Source: Devosia beringensis
GTDB taxonomy: Bacteria; Pseudomonadota; Alphaproteobacteria; Rhizobiales; Devosiaceae
Direction of reading: 5' to 3'
Length of the DNA stretch: 64,000 nt
Assembly (NCBI RefSeq): GCF_014926585.1
Contig: NZ_CP045422.1
Location: forward strand, 1,466,501-1,530,500
The notes beneath the pieces are model-generated. The model was given only the letters and a program-made list of their open reading frames with translations, did not search any database and was not told the DNA's origin. Below are positions 9,479-17,194 of this stretch, in pieces; the first letter of the stretch is position 1, and each line of letters begins with the position of its first letter. A program made the translations under genes and the position numbers.

Positions 9479-9490
9479 CGTATTTATACG
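9479..9490. promoter_or_regulatory. Inverted repeat in the CoA-transferase / luxR-type intergenic region
   Basis: CGTAT-TT-ATACG, a 5-bp inverted repeat ending just before the regulator ATG, within a 76-base divergent promoter region. Possible binding site of the PAS-LuxR protein or overlapping -10 element. A lone TGTCCGG half-site of the sigma-54 regulator palindrome lies at about 9459-9465. Confidence 0.35.
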
Positions 9491-9492
9491 CT

Positions 9493-10059
9493 ATGCTGCC
9501 AGCCCATTCCGATAGTGCAACTGTTCCGCCCGCGCGCTTCACCCTGGGCGAAATCCCCGTCCCGATGGTGTTTGCAACCCATCGCATCATCCGCGACTGC
9601 AATGACGAGTTTGCTGCCCTTTTCGGCTACGAGCGCACGGACCTCAGCGACACCAGCTTCTCACGGCTCTATCCGGCCATTGCCGATTTCGTGCGCACCG
9701 GCCAGATGTGGCGCAGCCATCTGCCCGGCGGCCAGGTTTATTATGACGAGCGCATCATGGAGGGCGCGGACGGGCGCCGCTTCTGGTGCCGCGTCAACGG
9801 CCGTTCGCGCCATGGAGTCGACCCGTTTGCCGAAGCGCTCTACTGCTTCGAGCCGATGAACCGGCCGGTCACCGAGGCGACGGTGACCGGCCGGCAGCGT
9901 CAGATCCTCACCTTGGTCGCACAAGGCAAGACCAATTCCGCCATCGCCACGGAAGTCGGACTGAGCAAGCGAACCGTCGAGGCCCATCGCCTGCGCATGA
10001 TGCGACAGGTGGGCGTGCGCAATACCGCAGAACTGATCGCCTGGTTCTTTGCGCGATAA
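9493..10059 (+). CDS. PAS-domain LuxR-family transcriptional regulator
   Basis: 188-residue regulator. An N-terminal PAS-like domain covers about residues 17-125. A GerE/LuxR helix-turn-helix follows at about 128-188 (VTGRQRQILTLVAQGKTNSA, then VGLSKRTVEAHRLR). It lacks the phosphoacceptor of response regulators, so it probably responds to a small molecule or redox state through PAS. It is transcribed divergently from the CoA-transferase/thiolase operon, its likely target. No clear ribosome-binding site precedes ATG 9493, and the short upstream space makes a leaderless or very short leader plausible. Confidence 0.85.
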   Translation: MLPAHSDSATVPPARFTLGEIPVPMVFATHRIIRDCNDEFAALFGYERTDLSDTSFSRLYPAIADFVRTGQMWRSHLPGGQVYYDERIMEGADGRRFWCRVNGRSRHGVDPFAEALYCFEPMNRPVTEATVTGRQRQILTLVAQGKTNSAIATEVGLSKRTVEAHRLRMMRQVGVRNTAELIAWFFAR

Positions 10060-10471
10060 GCGAGGGTCGCATGAATCCCGGACCATTACTCAGGACCGCC
10101 ACCAGTTTTTGGCAATTGACTGACTGCTGATCATCTTTTTGGGCGAGCCGCCGCAGAGCGATCTGCCTTCACAAGAGAGATGATCATCGACAGATCGGTT
10201 CAAGAATTGGACGCGGATATAGCGGAGCTTTTTGGCGCAGTGGAAACCCTACTTCCCATCCAGCAGTGGCCTGCTGTTTGGCGCAGGGGTATGGTTCGAG
10301 CCGCTCATGTCGAGGACGTGCGGATGTCAAACGGCCTGCTGCATAAACGTGGTCACTTCCCGGGCGTTTTGCGCCCCATATCGGTTATTCCAGACGTCTT
10401 GGTGGTCGCCCGAAAGTTGACGGTCAGCCTAAGCCGGCCAGGCAAAGTTTGCGGGCGTCCGAATTCGGGCT
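10060..10471. other. Intergenic stretch, no convincing gene
   Basis: About 410 bases between the luxR-type gene and the convergent antiporter gene. Base use is less GC-skewed than in neighbouring genes. A 128-codon open frame from 10180 overlaps the antiporter C-terminus and matches nothing I recognise, so it is not called. A weak copy of a dispersed intergenic repeat lies at about 10371-10429. TGATCATCT and AGATGATCA form a wide inverted pair around 10128-10188. Confidence 0.5.
10371..10429 (+). repeat. Weak copy of dispersed intergenic repeat
   Basis: Begins GCGCCCCAT and ends CGAAAGTTGACGGTC, the same two anchor blocks at similar spacing as the copies at 36917-36974 and 20801-20859 (minus). 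The middle is diverged, so membership is tentative. Confidence 0.35.
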
Positions 10472-11404
10472 CTACCCTGCCGCTTGCAGCCAGACCGTGC
10501 CGGTATAGAGCCCAAAGCCGGCCACCAGCAGCATGCCCTCGACCCGGCCGATGCGGCGCCCGGTAACGGCAAAACCCAGCAGCAGCACCGTCGTGGCCAG
10601 CATGACGGGAAAATCCACCATGATCAGCCGGGCCGGAATCGGCCCGCTCGACAGCATGGCGGTAAGCCCGCCAATGCCCAGCACGTTGAAGATATTGGAG
10701 CCGATGACATTGCCCAGGGCGATGTCGGACTGCTTGCGCGCGGCGGCCAGCAGGCTGGTGGCCAGTTCGGGCAGCGAGGTCCCCACGGCAATGATGGTCA
10801 GCCCGATCACCGCCTCCGATACGCCCAGGCCGGCGGCCAGGCTGACCGCTCCGTCGACCAGAATCTTGCCGCCCGCCGCCAAGAGCACAATGCCGGCCAC
10901 GGCGGCCAGCAGCGCCGCGGGAACCGGCCAGCCGGGCGCGGCGGCCGCTTCGGCATCTACCGCCTCGCCGCTGCGATAGGCAAAGACGATATAGGCCACC
11001 AGCCCCGCCAGCAGCACCACGCCCGCCCAGACATTGAGCAGGCCCAGGGCGCAAATCAGCCAGAACAGCACCGCGGCGCCCAGCGCCACGATGCCGTCGC
11101 GCCGCAGCGCCGCCGTTGACACGGCAATCGGCATGACCAATGCGGCCGCGCCCGCCACCAGCAGGCCATTGGCAATATTGGAACCCACGATATTGCCGAT
11201 CGCAATGCCGGGCGATTGCGCCAGCGCGGCCATCACGCTGGCCACTACTTCGGGCGCCGACGTGCCAAAGGCCACGATGGTCAGCCCGATGATCAGCGGG
11301 GACACGCCCAGCCGCACTGCAACGGCGCTGCTGGCGCGCACCAGCAGCTCGGCCCCGGCGATCAGCAGTATCAGCCCCCCCAGGATCAACAGCCCATCGC
11401 TCAT
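10472..11404 (-). CDS. Calcium/sodium antiporter (CaCA family, YrbG-like)
   Basis: About 310-residue inner-membrane cation exchanger with the two inverted alpha repeats of the family: GTSAPEVVASV with GNIVGSNIANGL in the first half, and GTSLPELATSL with GNVIGSNIFNVLG in the second. It is expected to export Ca2+ (or exchange it) against Na+ or H+. The frame runs upstream of ATG 11404, but the residues there look non-coding and the first helix (LLILGGLILLIAGAELLVRA) begins right after this ATG. Being next to the Na+-pumping NQR operon, it could use the Na+ gradient that NQR makes; that is inference. Confidence 0.88.
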   Translation of the reverse strand: MSDGLLILGGLILLIAGAELLVRASSAVAVRLGVSPLIIGLTIVAFGTSAPEVVASVMAALAQSPGIAIGNIVGSNIANGLLVAGAAALVMPIAVSTAALRRDGIVALGAAVLFWLICALGLLNVWAGVVLLAGLVAYIVFAYRSGEAVDAEAAAAPGWPVPAALLAAVAGIVLLAAGGKILVDGAVSLAAGLGVSEAVIGLTIIAVGTSLPELATSLLAAARKQSDIALGNVIGSNIFNVLGIGGLTAMLSSGPIPARLIMVDFPVMLATTVLLLGFAVTGRRIGRVEGMLLVAGFGLYTGTVWLQAAG

Positions 11405-11474
11405 TCGGTCATCTCCGGCAACCACCCCATAGTCTTGCCCGATCCGTGCCGGCACACAATCGGCAAGGCCGGAC

Positions 11475-11488
11475 TTGACGCAGGTCAA
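11475..11488. promoter_or_regulatory. FNR/FixK-type box upstream of the nitroreductase-like gene
   Basis: TTGAC-GCAG-GTCAA, a perfect 5-bp inverted repeat with a 4-base spacer, close to the FNR/FixK consensus TTGAT-N4-ATCAA. Its centre is about 64 bases before ATG 11546. An activator at -41.5 would then give a leader of about 23 bases. Confidence 0.6.
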
Positions 11489-11545
11489 TGCGTCGCACCG
11501 GCCAGGCCCTAGCCTGTGCCCAGTTTGCACCGAAAGGATTTTGCC

Positions 11546-12220
11546 ATGCCCCTGACCCGCAGAACATTCTTCGCCGCGTCGGCCCTGGTGGCCAGCCTGC
11601 TGACCGGCCGCGCCATGGCGCAATCGGTGCCTGAGACCCTGGTGGGGTTTGGCGCCATGTCGCTCAGTGATGCGCTGGCGCGCCGCGAATCCATCCGCAC
11701 CTATACCGACAGCCCCATCGAAGAGGCGCAGCTGCTGGCGCTGCTGGGCGCCGCCAACGGCGTCAATCGCGGCGACGTCGATGGCCGCACGGCACCCTCA
11801 TGGCGCACCGCCAAGGATATCGAAATCTATGTCGCCCAGGCTGCCGGGATCAGCCATTATGACGTGGCCAACAATGCGCTGCTGCCGGTTTCGGGCGATG
11901 ATATCCGCTCCATTGCCAGCCCGCAGCCCTTCGTTGCCAAGGCGCCGGCGCTACTGATCTTCGTGACCGAGCTGTCGCGCATCCTTGAAGCTGCCGGGCT
12001 CGAACCCGATGCGCTGGACGCCCTTACCGAGGACCACCGCATCGCCGCCCATGTCAACGCGGCCGTCATCGCGCAGAACGTCTATCTGTTCTGCGCCGCC
12101 GAGGGCCTGGGCACCTGCCTGGTGGGTGGCGCCGACCGGGCGGCCCTGGCCAGCGCGCTCAAGCTGACCGAGGGGCAATTAGTAGCCTATATCCAGCCCG
12201 TGGGTCACCCCGCCGGCTGA
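11546..12220 (+). CDS. Tat-exported nitroreductase-family protein (SagB/ThcOx-like)
   Basis: About 224-residue flavoprotein of the nitroreductase fold. ATG 11546 follows an AAAGGA ribosome-binding site, and the product starts with a twin-arginine signal (TRRTFFAASALVASLL, cleavage near AMAQ), so it should act folded in the periplasm. The motif ARRESIRTYTDSPI is the FMN-phosphate-binding start of the family. NAAVIAQNVYLFCAAEGLGT is the conserved helix before the C-terminal part. Most relatives use FMN and NAD(P)H; a periplasmic version must take electrons from elsewhere. An FNR-like box precedes it. The substrate is unknown. Confidence 0.82.
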   Translation: MPLTRRTFFAASALVASLLTGRAMAQSVPETLVGFGAMSLSDALARRESIRTYTDSPIEEAQLLALLGAANGVNRGDVDGRTAPSWRTAKDIEIYVAQAAGISHYDVANNALLPVSGDDIRSIASPQPFVAKAPALLIFVTELSRILEAAGLEPDALDALTEDHRIAAHVNAAVIAQNVYLFCAAEGLGTCLVGGADRAALASALKLTEGQLVAYIQPVGHPAG

Positions 12221-12235
12221 GCGGGGCCGCCGTAA

Positions 12236-12256
12236 CCAGCCGACGGAATCGGCTGG
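12236..12256. terminator. Hairpin between convergent genes (first of two)
   Basis: CCAGCCGA, loop CGGAA, TCGGCTGG: a perfect 8-bp stem 16 bases after the nitroreductase stop. No T-run; it may help the stronger hairpin at 12272-12300. Confidence 0.45.
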
Positions 12257-12271
12257 CGGGCCTCATGACGA

Positions 12272-12300
12272 AGCCGGTGCGCCCTGGGGGCGTACCGGCT
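12272..12300. terminator. Strong bidirectional terminator between convergent genes
   Basis: AGCCGGTGCGCCC, loop TGG, GGGCGTACCGGCT: a 13-bp stem with a single G-T wobble, followed by CTTTG. It lies between the convergent nitroreductase (ends 12220) and cytochrome (ends 12334) genes. Confidence 0.7.
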
Positions 12301-12333
12301 CTTTGCATTGTACCGGCTGGTGGGTGCTTCGGC

Positions 12334-12906
12334 CTATTGCTGCCATGCCGCCGGAATGTCTGCGGCGGCGATGGGCATGGCCGAGGCCGCATAGCTGGCA
12401 AAGGTCTCGCGTTGCTTGTCCTCGGTCAGCAGCCGGCGGTGATAGGGCGCGCTGAAGATATCCATCCAGCCATCAACATCCCGATCCTGCTGCAGGTAAT
12501 AGGCCCCCACTCCATGGCAGGCAAAGCAGGTCTGCGCGAACAGCTCGCGCCCGTCCGGCGGCAAGGACTGCACCATGCTGGCGACGTCGGTGCCGGTTAC
12601 CGCGGCGGGCAGGTTGAGCGCAAGGTATTCGGCCAGCATTGCCTGCTGGTCAGGCGTCATGGCCGTGCCCCTGCCGGCCAGGTCACTGGCCCACTCGGCG
12701 TTGCTGGCGGTGGTGCCAACCATCTCGACGAGGACCGCCGTATCGGTGGTCAGGCTCAGCAGCAGGTCCTTGGGGCTGCTGGGCAGGCTGGCAATGGGGT
12801 CGCTGGTCTGCGCCAGCGCGCCCATGCTCATGACGCCGGCAAGCGTCAGCACAAGCACGGTCAGGGGCAGTCGGCGGGCGGCGCTGCACAGAGGGGCTGA
12901 TGTCAT
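12334..12906 (-). CDS. Monohaem c-type cytochrome
   Basis: 190-residue exported protein with one CxxCH haem site (C127, C130, H131) and a Sec signal (LPLTVLVLTLAGVMSMGALA). A Met in the C-terminal SAMPIAA is the probable sixth ligand. ATG 12906 is set by an AAAGGACC ribosome-binding site; the frame continues far upstream across nqrA, but that part is antisense to nqrA. It is transcribed divergently from nqrA, with an FNR-like box between them. A role in periplasmic electron transfer is likely; partners are unknown. Confidence 0.85.
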   Translation of the reverse strand: MTSAPLCSAARRLPLTVLVLTLAGVMSMGALAQTSDPIASLPSSPKDLLLSLTTDTAVLVEMVGTTASNAEWASDLAGRGTAMTPDQQAMLAEYLALNLPAAVTGTDVASMVQSLPPDGRELFAQTCFACHGVGAYYLQQDRDVDGWMDIFSAPYHRRLLTEDKQRETFASYAASAMPIAAADIPAAWQQ

Positions 12907-12985
12907 CGGCTTGAGGTCCTTTTTCGTGTTGCATCCATGGCTATCGACACTGCCGGGCAGTGTAGGGCCAAAACCTCCCCCCACC

Positions 12986-12999
12986 GTGATCCAGATCAA
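12986..12999. promoter_or_regulatory. FNR/FixK-type box shared by cytochrome c and nqrA
   Basis: GTGAT-CCAG-ATCAA differs by one base from TTGAT-N4-ATCAA. It lies between divergent cytochrome c (start 12906) and nqrA (start about 13066). Placing it at -41.5 gives leaders of about 45 bases and 17-32 bases respectively, so one site could serve both. Confidence 0.6.
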
Positions 13000-13065
13000 T
13001 TTTCCTGCGCCCTGCACGGTTAATCTCCTGGCACCGGACAAATCGGATGGATGGGAAACCACGGC

Positions 13066-14334
13066 ATGGCAGGTGGCCACAGGGCAGTGCGGATCCGCCA
13101 GGGGCTCGACCTTGATTATGCCGGCGCGCCCCGGCAGGTCGTTGATGACACGGTAGCGGTGACTGCGGTGGCCGTTCTGGGCAGCGATTATCCCGGCCTG
13201 CGGCTGGAGCCGCTGGTGGTGCCGGGCGCCCGGGTGCAGCCGGGCCAGCCAGTGCTGCGCGACCGCCGGCAGCCTGAACGACTGGTGGTGGCGCCGGCTG
13301 CCGGCACGGTCGGCGAGGTCAGGCGCGGCCCCCGCCGCAGCATCGAGGCGGTGACCATCGCCGTCGGGGACGCGGCCGGCGTGGACTTCCCCATGCCCAC
13401 GACCCTTGACCGGTCCGCGCTTGTCAGCCTGCTGCACGCTTCCGGGCTCTGGGCTGGCATTCTGAGCCGACCCTTTGGCCGGCCGGCCGACCTCGAGGCC
13501 ACGCCGGCAGCACTGTTTCTCACCGCCATGGACAGCCGGCCGCACGCCGCCGATGCGGCCATGGTGATCGCCGAGCACCTGCCCTGGTTCCAGCGTGGCG
13601 CCGCAGCCCTGCGCCTGTTGACGCCCGGCCCCTGCTATCTGTGTCACGAGGCTGCGCACAGTCCGGCGCCGCTGAGCGGTATCACCCCGGTCGGCTTTGC
13701 CGGCCCGCATCCCGCCGGCCTGCCGGGCACCCATATCCATCACCTGCACCCGGTTGGCCGCATGCCGGGCGTGGTCTGGCAAATCGGCTATACCGACGTC
13801 ATCGCGCTGGGCCATCTGCTCGCCACCGGGCAGGTCTGGACCACCCGCATCATTGCGCTTTCGGGGCCGGCCGTCACCGACCCGGTGCTGCTGCGCGTGC
13901 CCCCGGGGGCGCGGCTGCACGATCTGGTCGCCGGCCGGCTGGTTCAGCCGGCGGTGCGGCTCTATTCCGGCTCGGCGCTGGACGGGCGGGTGCAGGATTT
14001 TCTGGCGCGCGACCATCTGCAGGTCTTTGCCCTGCACCATCACGCGCCCGCCGCCCCCCTGCCGCCGCTGCTGCATCGGCTGCAGGCCTGGATGGGCACG
14101 GGCATTCCCGCCCTCATCCCCAATGGCGTGCATGAGCGCGTTGCCCCGCCCGGCATCCTGCCCATTCCCCTGCTGCGCGCGCTCAGCACCGGCGATGTCG
14201 ACATGGCGCGCCAGCTGGGCGCGCTGGCTCTGGTCGAGGACGATCTGGCGCTGCTCTCCCATGTCGATGGCGCCGGCACCGATTACGGTGTCATGCTGCG
14301 GGCCGTGCTCGATGAACTGGCGCCCCAGCCATGA
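13066..14334 (+). CDS. nqrA: Na+-translocating NADH:quinone reductase subunit A
   Basis: About 422-residue peripheral subunit of the Na+-NQR complex, which oxidises NADH, reduces ubiquinone and pumps Na+. The N-terminus VRIRQGLDLDYAGAP matches the family start (IKKGLDLPIAG-type). TPGPCYLC, the GTHIHHLHPVGR stretch and DLALLSHVDGAGTDYG near the C-terminus are also NqrA-like. In-frame ATGs exist at 13051 and 13066; the second is closer to the family start and has GGGAAA upstream, so it is preferred weakly. It begins a run of nine genes with overlaps or near-overlaps and is probably controlled by the FNR-like box upstream. Confidence 0.9.
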   Translation: MAGGHRAVRIRQGLDLDYAGAPRQVVDDTVAVTAVAVLGSDYPGLRLEPLVVPGARVQPGQPVLRDRRQPERLVVAPAAGTVGEVRRGPRRSIEAVTIAVGDAAGVDFPMPTTLDRSALVSLLHASGLWAGILSRPFGRPADLEATPAALFLTAMDSRPHAADAAMVIAEHLPWFQRGAAALRLLTPGPCYLCHEAAHSPAPLSGITPVGFAGPHPAGLPGTHIHHLHPVGRMPGVVWQIGYTDVIALGHLLATGQVWTTRIIALSGPAVTDPVLLRVPPGARLHDLVAGRLVQPAVRLYSGSALDGRVQDFLARDHLQVFALHHHAPAAPLPPLLHRLQAWMGTGIPALIPNGVHERVAPPGILPIPLLRALSTGDVDMARQLGALALVEDDLALLSHVDGAGTDYGVMLRAVLDELAPQP

Positions 14335-15140
14335 TCGGCACCGCTGATACTATCGCCCGTCGTGAGCCGCTCGGCCAGATCTGGGGCCGCAGTGCGCTGC
14401 CGACCCTGCTCGGTCTGGTCCTGCCGCTCTTCATGCTGGCGCTTGCCCAGGGTGCTGGCCTGTGGGGGCGGCTGGCGCTGATAGCAGCGGTCGTGCTGGC
14501 CCTGCAGCTGGCCTTTGCCGTGCTGCGTCGGCACAGCGTTGATCTGCATGGCCTGGTCACCGCCGTCATCATCGCCCTTGCCGTGCCGGCCGAGGCCCCG
14601 CTCTACCAGCTGGTCCTGGGCACGGCTTTTGGTGTCGTGATCGGCGAACAGGTGTTTGGCGGGCGGGGCCGCTCCTTCCTGCATCCCGCGGTGGTCCCGC
14701 TGGCCTTCCTGACCTTTTCCTTTGCCGACCAGGACTACCGCACCGGCCCCGATCTGGCGGCCTGGACCCTGCTGCCGGCGCTGCTCCTCATGGTGGCCAG
14801 CGGCCAGGCCGCCTGGCGCCTGCTGCTGGCCGCCGCCGGCACGCTGGTGCTGCTGGCGGCTCTGGCCGGCAATGGCGAGCCCTGGACGGCCCTGGCGCCG
14901 GGCGGCGTGCTGCTGGTGCTGCTCTACCTGGCGGCCGATCCGGTCGCCTCTGCATCGACCAATCCGGGCCGCTGGGCCTATGGCGCGCTGCTCGGCCTGT
15001 TGGCCAGCGTGTTCGGCCAGGTCGGGCCGGGCTTTGGCGCCATGGTCTTTGCCACCCTGCTCGGCGCCATCTTCGCCCCGCTGCTCGATCGCCTCGTCAT
15101 CATCGCCCACCAGCTTATCGAGGAGCGGCGTCATGGCTGA
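14331..15140 (+). CDS. nqrB: Na+-NQR subunit B, short form lacking the FMN-attachment loop
   Basis: 269-residue membrane subunit; usual NqrB is about 400 residues. Family motifs are clear: LRRHSVDLHGLVTAVIIAL, FGVVIGEQVFGGRGRSFLHP, and late AADPVASASTNPGRWAYG and IFAPLLDRLVI. After HPAVVPLAFLTFSF, where other NqrB proteins carry a loop with the flavinylation motif (SGAT type, Thr-linked FMN), this protein goes straight to TGPDLAAWTLLPALL. No S/T-G-A-T/S motif is found anywhere in it. The long N-terminal cytoplasmic segment is also mostly absent. The frame is continuous with ATGA and 8-base overlaps on either side, so this is not a simple frameshift. It may be a flavin-poor NQR variant. Confidence 0.85.
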   Translation: MIGTADTIARREPLGQIWGRSALPTLLGLVLPLFMLALAQGAGLWGRLALIAAVVLALQLAFAVLRRHSVDLHGLVTAVIIALAVPAEAPLYQLVLGTAFGVVIGEQVFGGRGRSFLHPAVVPLAFLTFSFADQDYRTGPDLAAWTLLPALLLMVASGQAAWRLLLAAAGTLVLLAALAGNGEPWTALAPGGVLLVLLYLAADPVASASTNPGRWAYGALLGLLASVFGQVGPGFGAMVFATLLGAIFAPLLDRLVIIAHQLIEERRHG

Positions 15141-15939
15141 TCAAGCGCCCCGCGGCCCTTGGCAACGCTTCCTCGCCCGTCCCAATAGTGATCGAACCAA
15201 GACGCTGGGCGTGGCCTTTCTCGTCGCCCTGGTCTGCGGCCTTGCCGTCTCGGCCGCCGCAGTGAGCCTGCGACCGCTGATCGCCGCCAATGTCGATGAC
15301 GAGCGCCAGGCCCGCATGGCGGCCATGCTGGCCGACCTGCCCGGCATTGGCGACATCCTGGCCGAGGCCGGCGCCGGAGCGGTCGATCTGCAACTGGTCG
15401 ACCTGGCCAGCGGCACCCTGGTCAGCGACCGCGATCCGGCCAGCTATGACCCGCTGGTCGCCGCCGCCGATCCCGCCATGAGCACGGAACTATCGCGGGC
15501 CGAGGACTTTGCCGGTCTCGGGCGGCGCGAAAACATTGCCCCGGTCTATTTCGTGCGCCGCGATGGCGCCCTGGCGCTGCTCGTCCTGCCGGTGCGCGGC
15601 ACCGGCTATGGCGGCCTCATCAAGGCCTATCTGGCGCTGGAGGGCGATCTCAATACCGTGGCGGCGCTCACCGTCTATGAACAGGCCGAAACCCCCGGCC
15701 TGGGCGGCCGCATCACCGAGCACGACTGGCAGGCCCAATGGGCCGGCAAGCAGGTTGCCGAGGACGGTGCCGTGGTCATCGAAGTGGTGCGCGGCGAGGC
15801 CACCGGCCCCCATGAGGTTGCCGGCATTTCGGGCGCCTCGGTCACCGGCTATGCCGTCACCGACATGATCCAGTTCTGGCTCGGCCCGGCCGGCTATGGC
15901 CCCTTCCTCGAACGCCTGCGGGCAGGAGACACGCCATGA
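15133..15939 (+). CDS. nqrC: Na+-NQR subunit C (covalent FMN subunit)
   Basis: 268-residue subunit with one N-terminal membrane helix (TLGVAFLVALVCGLAVSAAA) and a periplasmic FMN domain. The flavinylation motif is GISGASVT with Ser236 where Thr is usual. The Asp that normally lies three residues before the SGA-type core is Ala here (AGISGAS). ApbE-type transferases can in principle modify Ser as well as Thr. ATG 15133 overlaps nqrB by 8 bases and has GAGGAG upstream. Together with the altered NqrB, it suggests a divergent flavin pathway in this complex. Confidence 0.9.
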   Translation: MADQAPRGPWQRFLARPNSDRTKTLGVAFLVALVCGLAVSAAAVSLRPLIAANVDDERQARMAAMLADLPGIGDILAEAGAGAVDLQLVDLASGTLVSDRDPASYDPLVAAADPAMSTELSRAEDFAGLGRRENIAPVYFVRRDGALALLVLPVRGTGYGGLIKAYLALEGDLNTVAALTVYEQAETPGLGGRITEHDWQAQWAGKQVAEDGAVVIEVVRGEATGPHEVAGISGASVTGYAVTDMIQFWLGPAGYGPFLERLRAGDTP

Positions 15940-16595
15940 TCAAGGGGCTGCGCACGCTGACTGACCCGCTCGTCGAGAACAATCCGGTCACCGTCCATAT
16001 TCTGGGCATCTGTTCGGCACTGGCCGTTACCACGGCCATGGCCACGGCCCTGACCATGTCGATCGCCCTCACCCTGGTACTGGTTGCCGCGGCCGGCATC
16101 ATCAGCCTGATCCGCGCGCACATTCCCGGCGCCATCAGGCTGATCGTGCAGATCACCATCATCGCCGCCCTGGTCATTGTCGCCGACCAGCTGTTGCGCG
16201 CCTTTGCCTATGAGATGAGCCAGCGGCTGACGGTCTTCGTCTCGCTGATCGCCACCAATTGCATCGTGCTCGGCCGCACCGAGGCCTTTGCCCTACACAA
16301 CCCGCCCGGTCCCAGCATGCTGGACGCCCTGGGTAATGGCCTGGGCTACAGCGCCGTGTTGCTGCTGGTCGCCTTTATCCGCGAACTATTTGGCTCGGGG
16401 AGCCTGTTCGGCATCAGCCTGCTGCCCCTGGCGGCCGATGGCGGCTGGTACCAGCCGCTACGTCTGATGCTGCTGGCGCCCAGCGCCTTCATCATCCTGG
16501 GCCTGCTGATCTGGGCCATTCGCAGCCTGCGGCCGCACCTAGCCGAACCGCGCGAATTCGCGCTGCGTCATGCGCCGCGGGAGACTCGCACATGA
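15936..16595 (+). CDS. nqrD: Na+-NQR subunit D
   Basis: 219-residue integral membrane subunit with about six helices. Cys26 ([11 protein letters not shown]) and Cys109 ([14 protein letters not shown]) correspond to the conserved pair that, with two Cys of NqrE, holds the intramembrane Fe-S cluster. The N-terminal [15 protein letters not shown] is highly typical. Overlaps nqrC and nqrE as ATGA. Confidence 0.95.
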   Translation: MIKGLRTLTDPLVENNPVTVHILGICSALAVTTAMATALTMSIALTLVLVAAAGIISLIRAHIPGAIRLIVQITIIAALVIVADQLLRAFAYEMSQRLTVFVSLIATNCIVLGRTEAFALHNPPGPSMLDALGNGLGYSAVLLLVAFIRELFGSGSLFGISLLPLAADGGWYQPLRLMLLAPSAFIILGLLIWAIRSLRPHLAEPREFALRHAPRETRT

Positions 16596-17194
16596 TCGAG
16601 CTCTTCCAGCGGTCGATCTTCGAGGAAAACCTGGCGCTGTCCTTCTTCTTGGGCATGTGCACCTTTCTGGCGGTGTCGCGGCGCATCGAGACCGCCTTCG
16701 GCGTCGGCCTGGCGCTCATCGTCGTGCAGGCCATCAGCGTGCCGCTCAACAACCTGCTCTATAGCCATGTCCTGGCCGATGGCGCGCTGGCCTGGCTGGG
16801 CCTGCCCGATACCGATCTGGGCTTCATGCGCCTGATCACCTTCATCGCCATCGTTGCCGCCCTGGTGCAGGTGCTCGAAATGCTGCTCGACCGCTTCGTG
16901 CCGGGCCTGCATCGCGCGCTGGGCATTTACCTGCCGCTGCTGACGGTCAACTGCGCCATTCTGGGGGGGAGCCTCTTCATGGTCGAGCGCCAGCTCGACC
17001 TGCCCGAAAGCGTGGTCTTTGGCCTCGGCACCGGCATCGGCTGGGCCCTCGCCATCGTCACCCTGGCGGCTATCCGCGAGCGCCTGCGCTATGCCAATGT
17101 GCCCAGGGGGCTCGAAGGGCTGGGCATTGCCTTCATCGTCACCGGCCTCATGTCCATGGGCTTTTCCGCTTTTGTCGGCGTGCGGGTGCTGTGA
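16592..17194 (+). CDS. nqrE: Na+-NQR subunit E
   Basis: 200-residue integral membrane subunit, homologous to NqrD but in inverted topology. Cys23 ([12 protein letters not shown]) and Cys121 ([11 protein letters not shown]) are the expected Fe-S ligands shared with Nqr[21 protein letters not shown] is a family hallmark. Coupled to nqrD (ATGA) and nqrF (TGATG). Confidence 0.95.
   Translation: MIELFQRSIFEENLALSFFLGMCTFLAVSRRIETAFGVGLALIVVQAISVPLNNLLYSHVLADGALAWLGLPDTDLGFMRLITFIAIVAALVQVLEMLLDRFVPGLHRALGIYLPLLTVNCAILGGSLFMVERQLDLPESVVFGLGTGIGWALAIVTLAAIRERLRYANVPRGLEGLGIAFIVTGLMSMGFSAFVGVRVL

Noticed and set aside
10180-10566. Possible 128-residue protein
   Set aside because: No recognisable motif, overlaps the end of the antiporter gene, and the second half is simply its antisense.
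12907-14262. Upstream extension of the cytochrome c frame to 642 residues
   Set aside because: The extra part is antisense to nqrA; the signal peptide and ribosome-binding site place the start at 12906.
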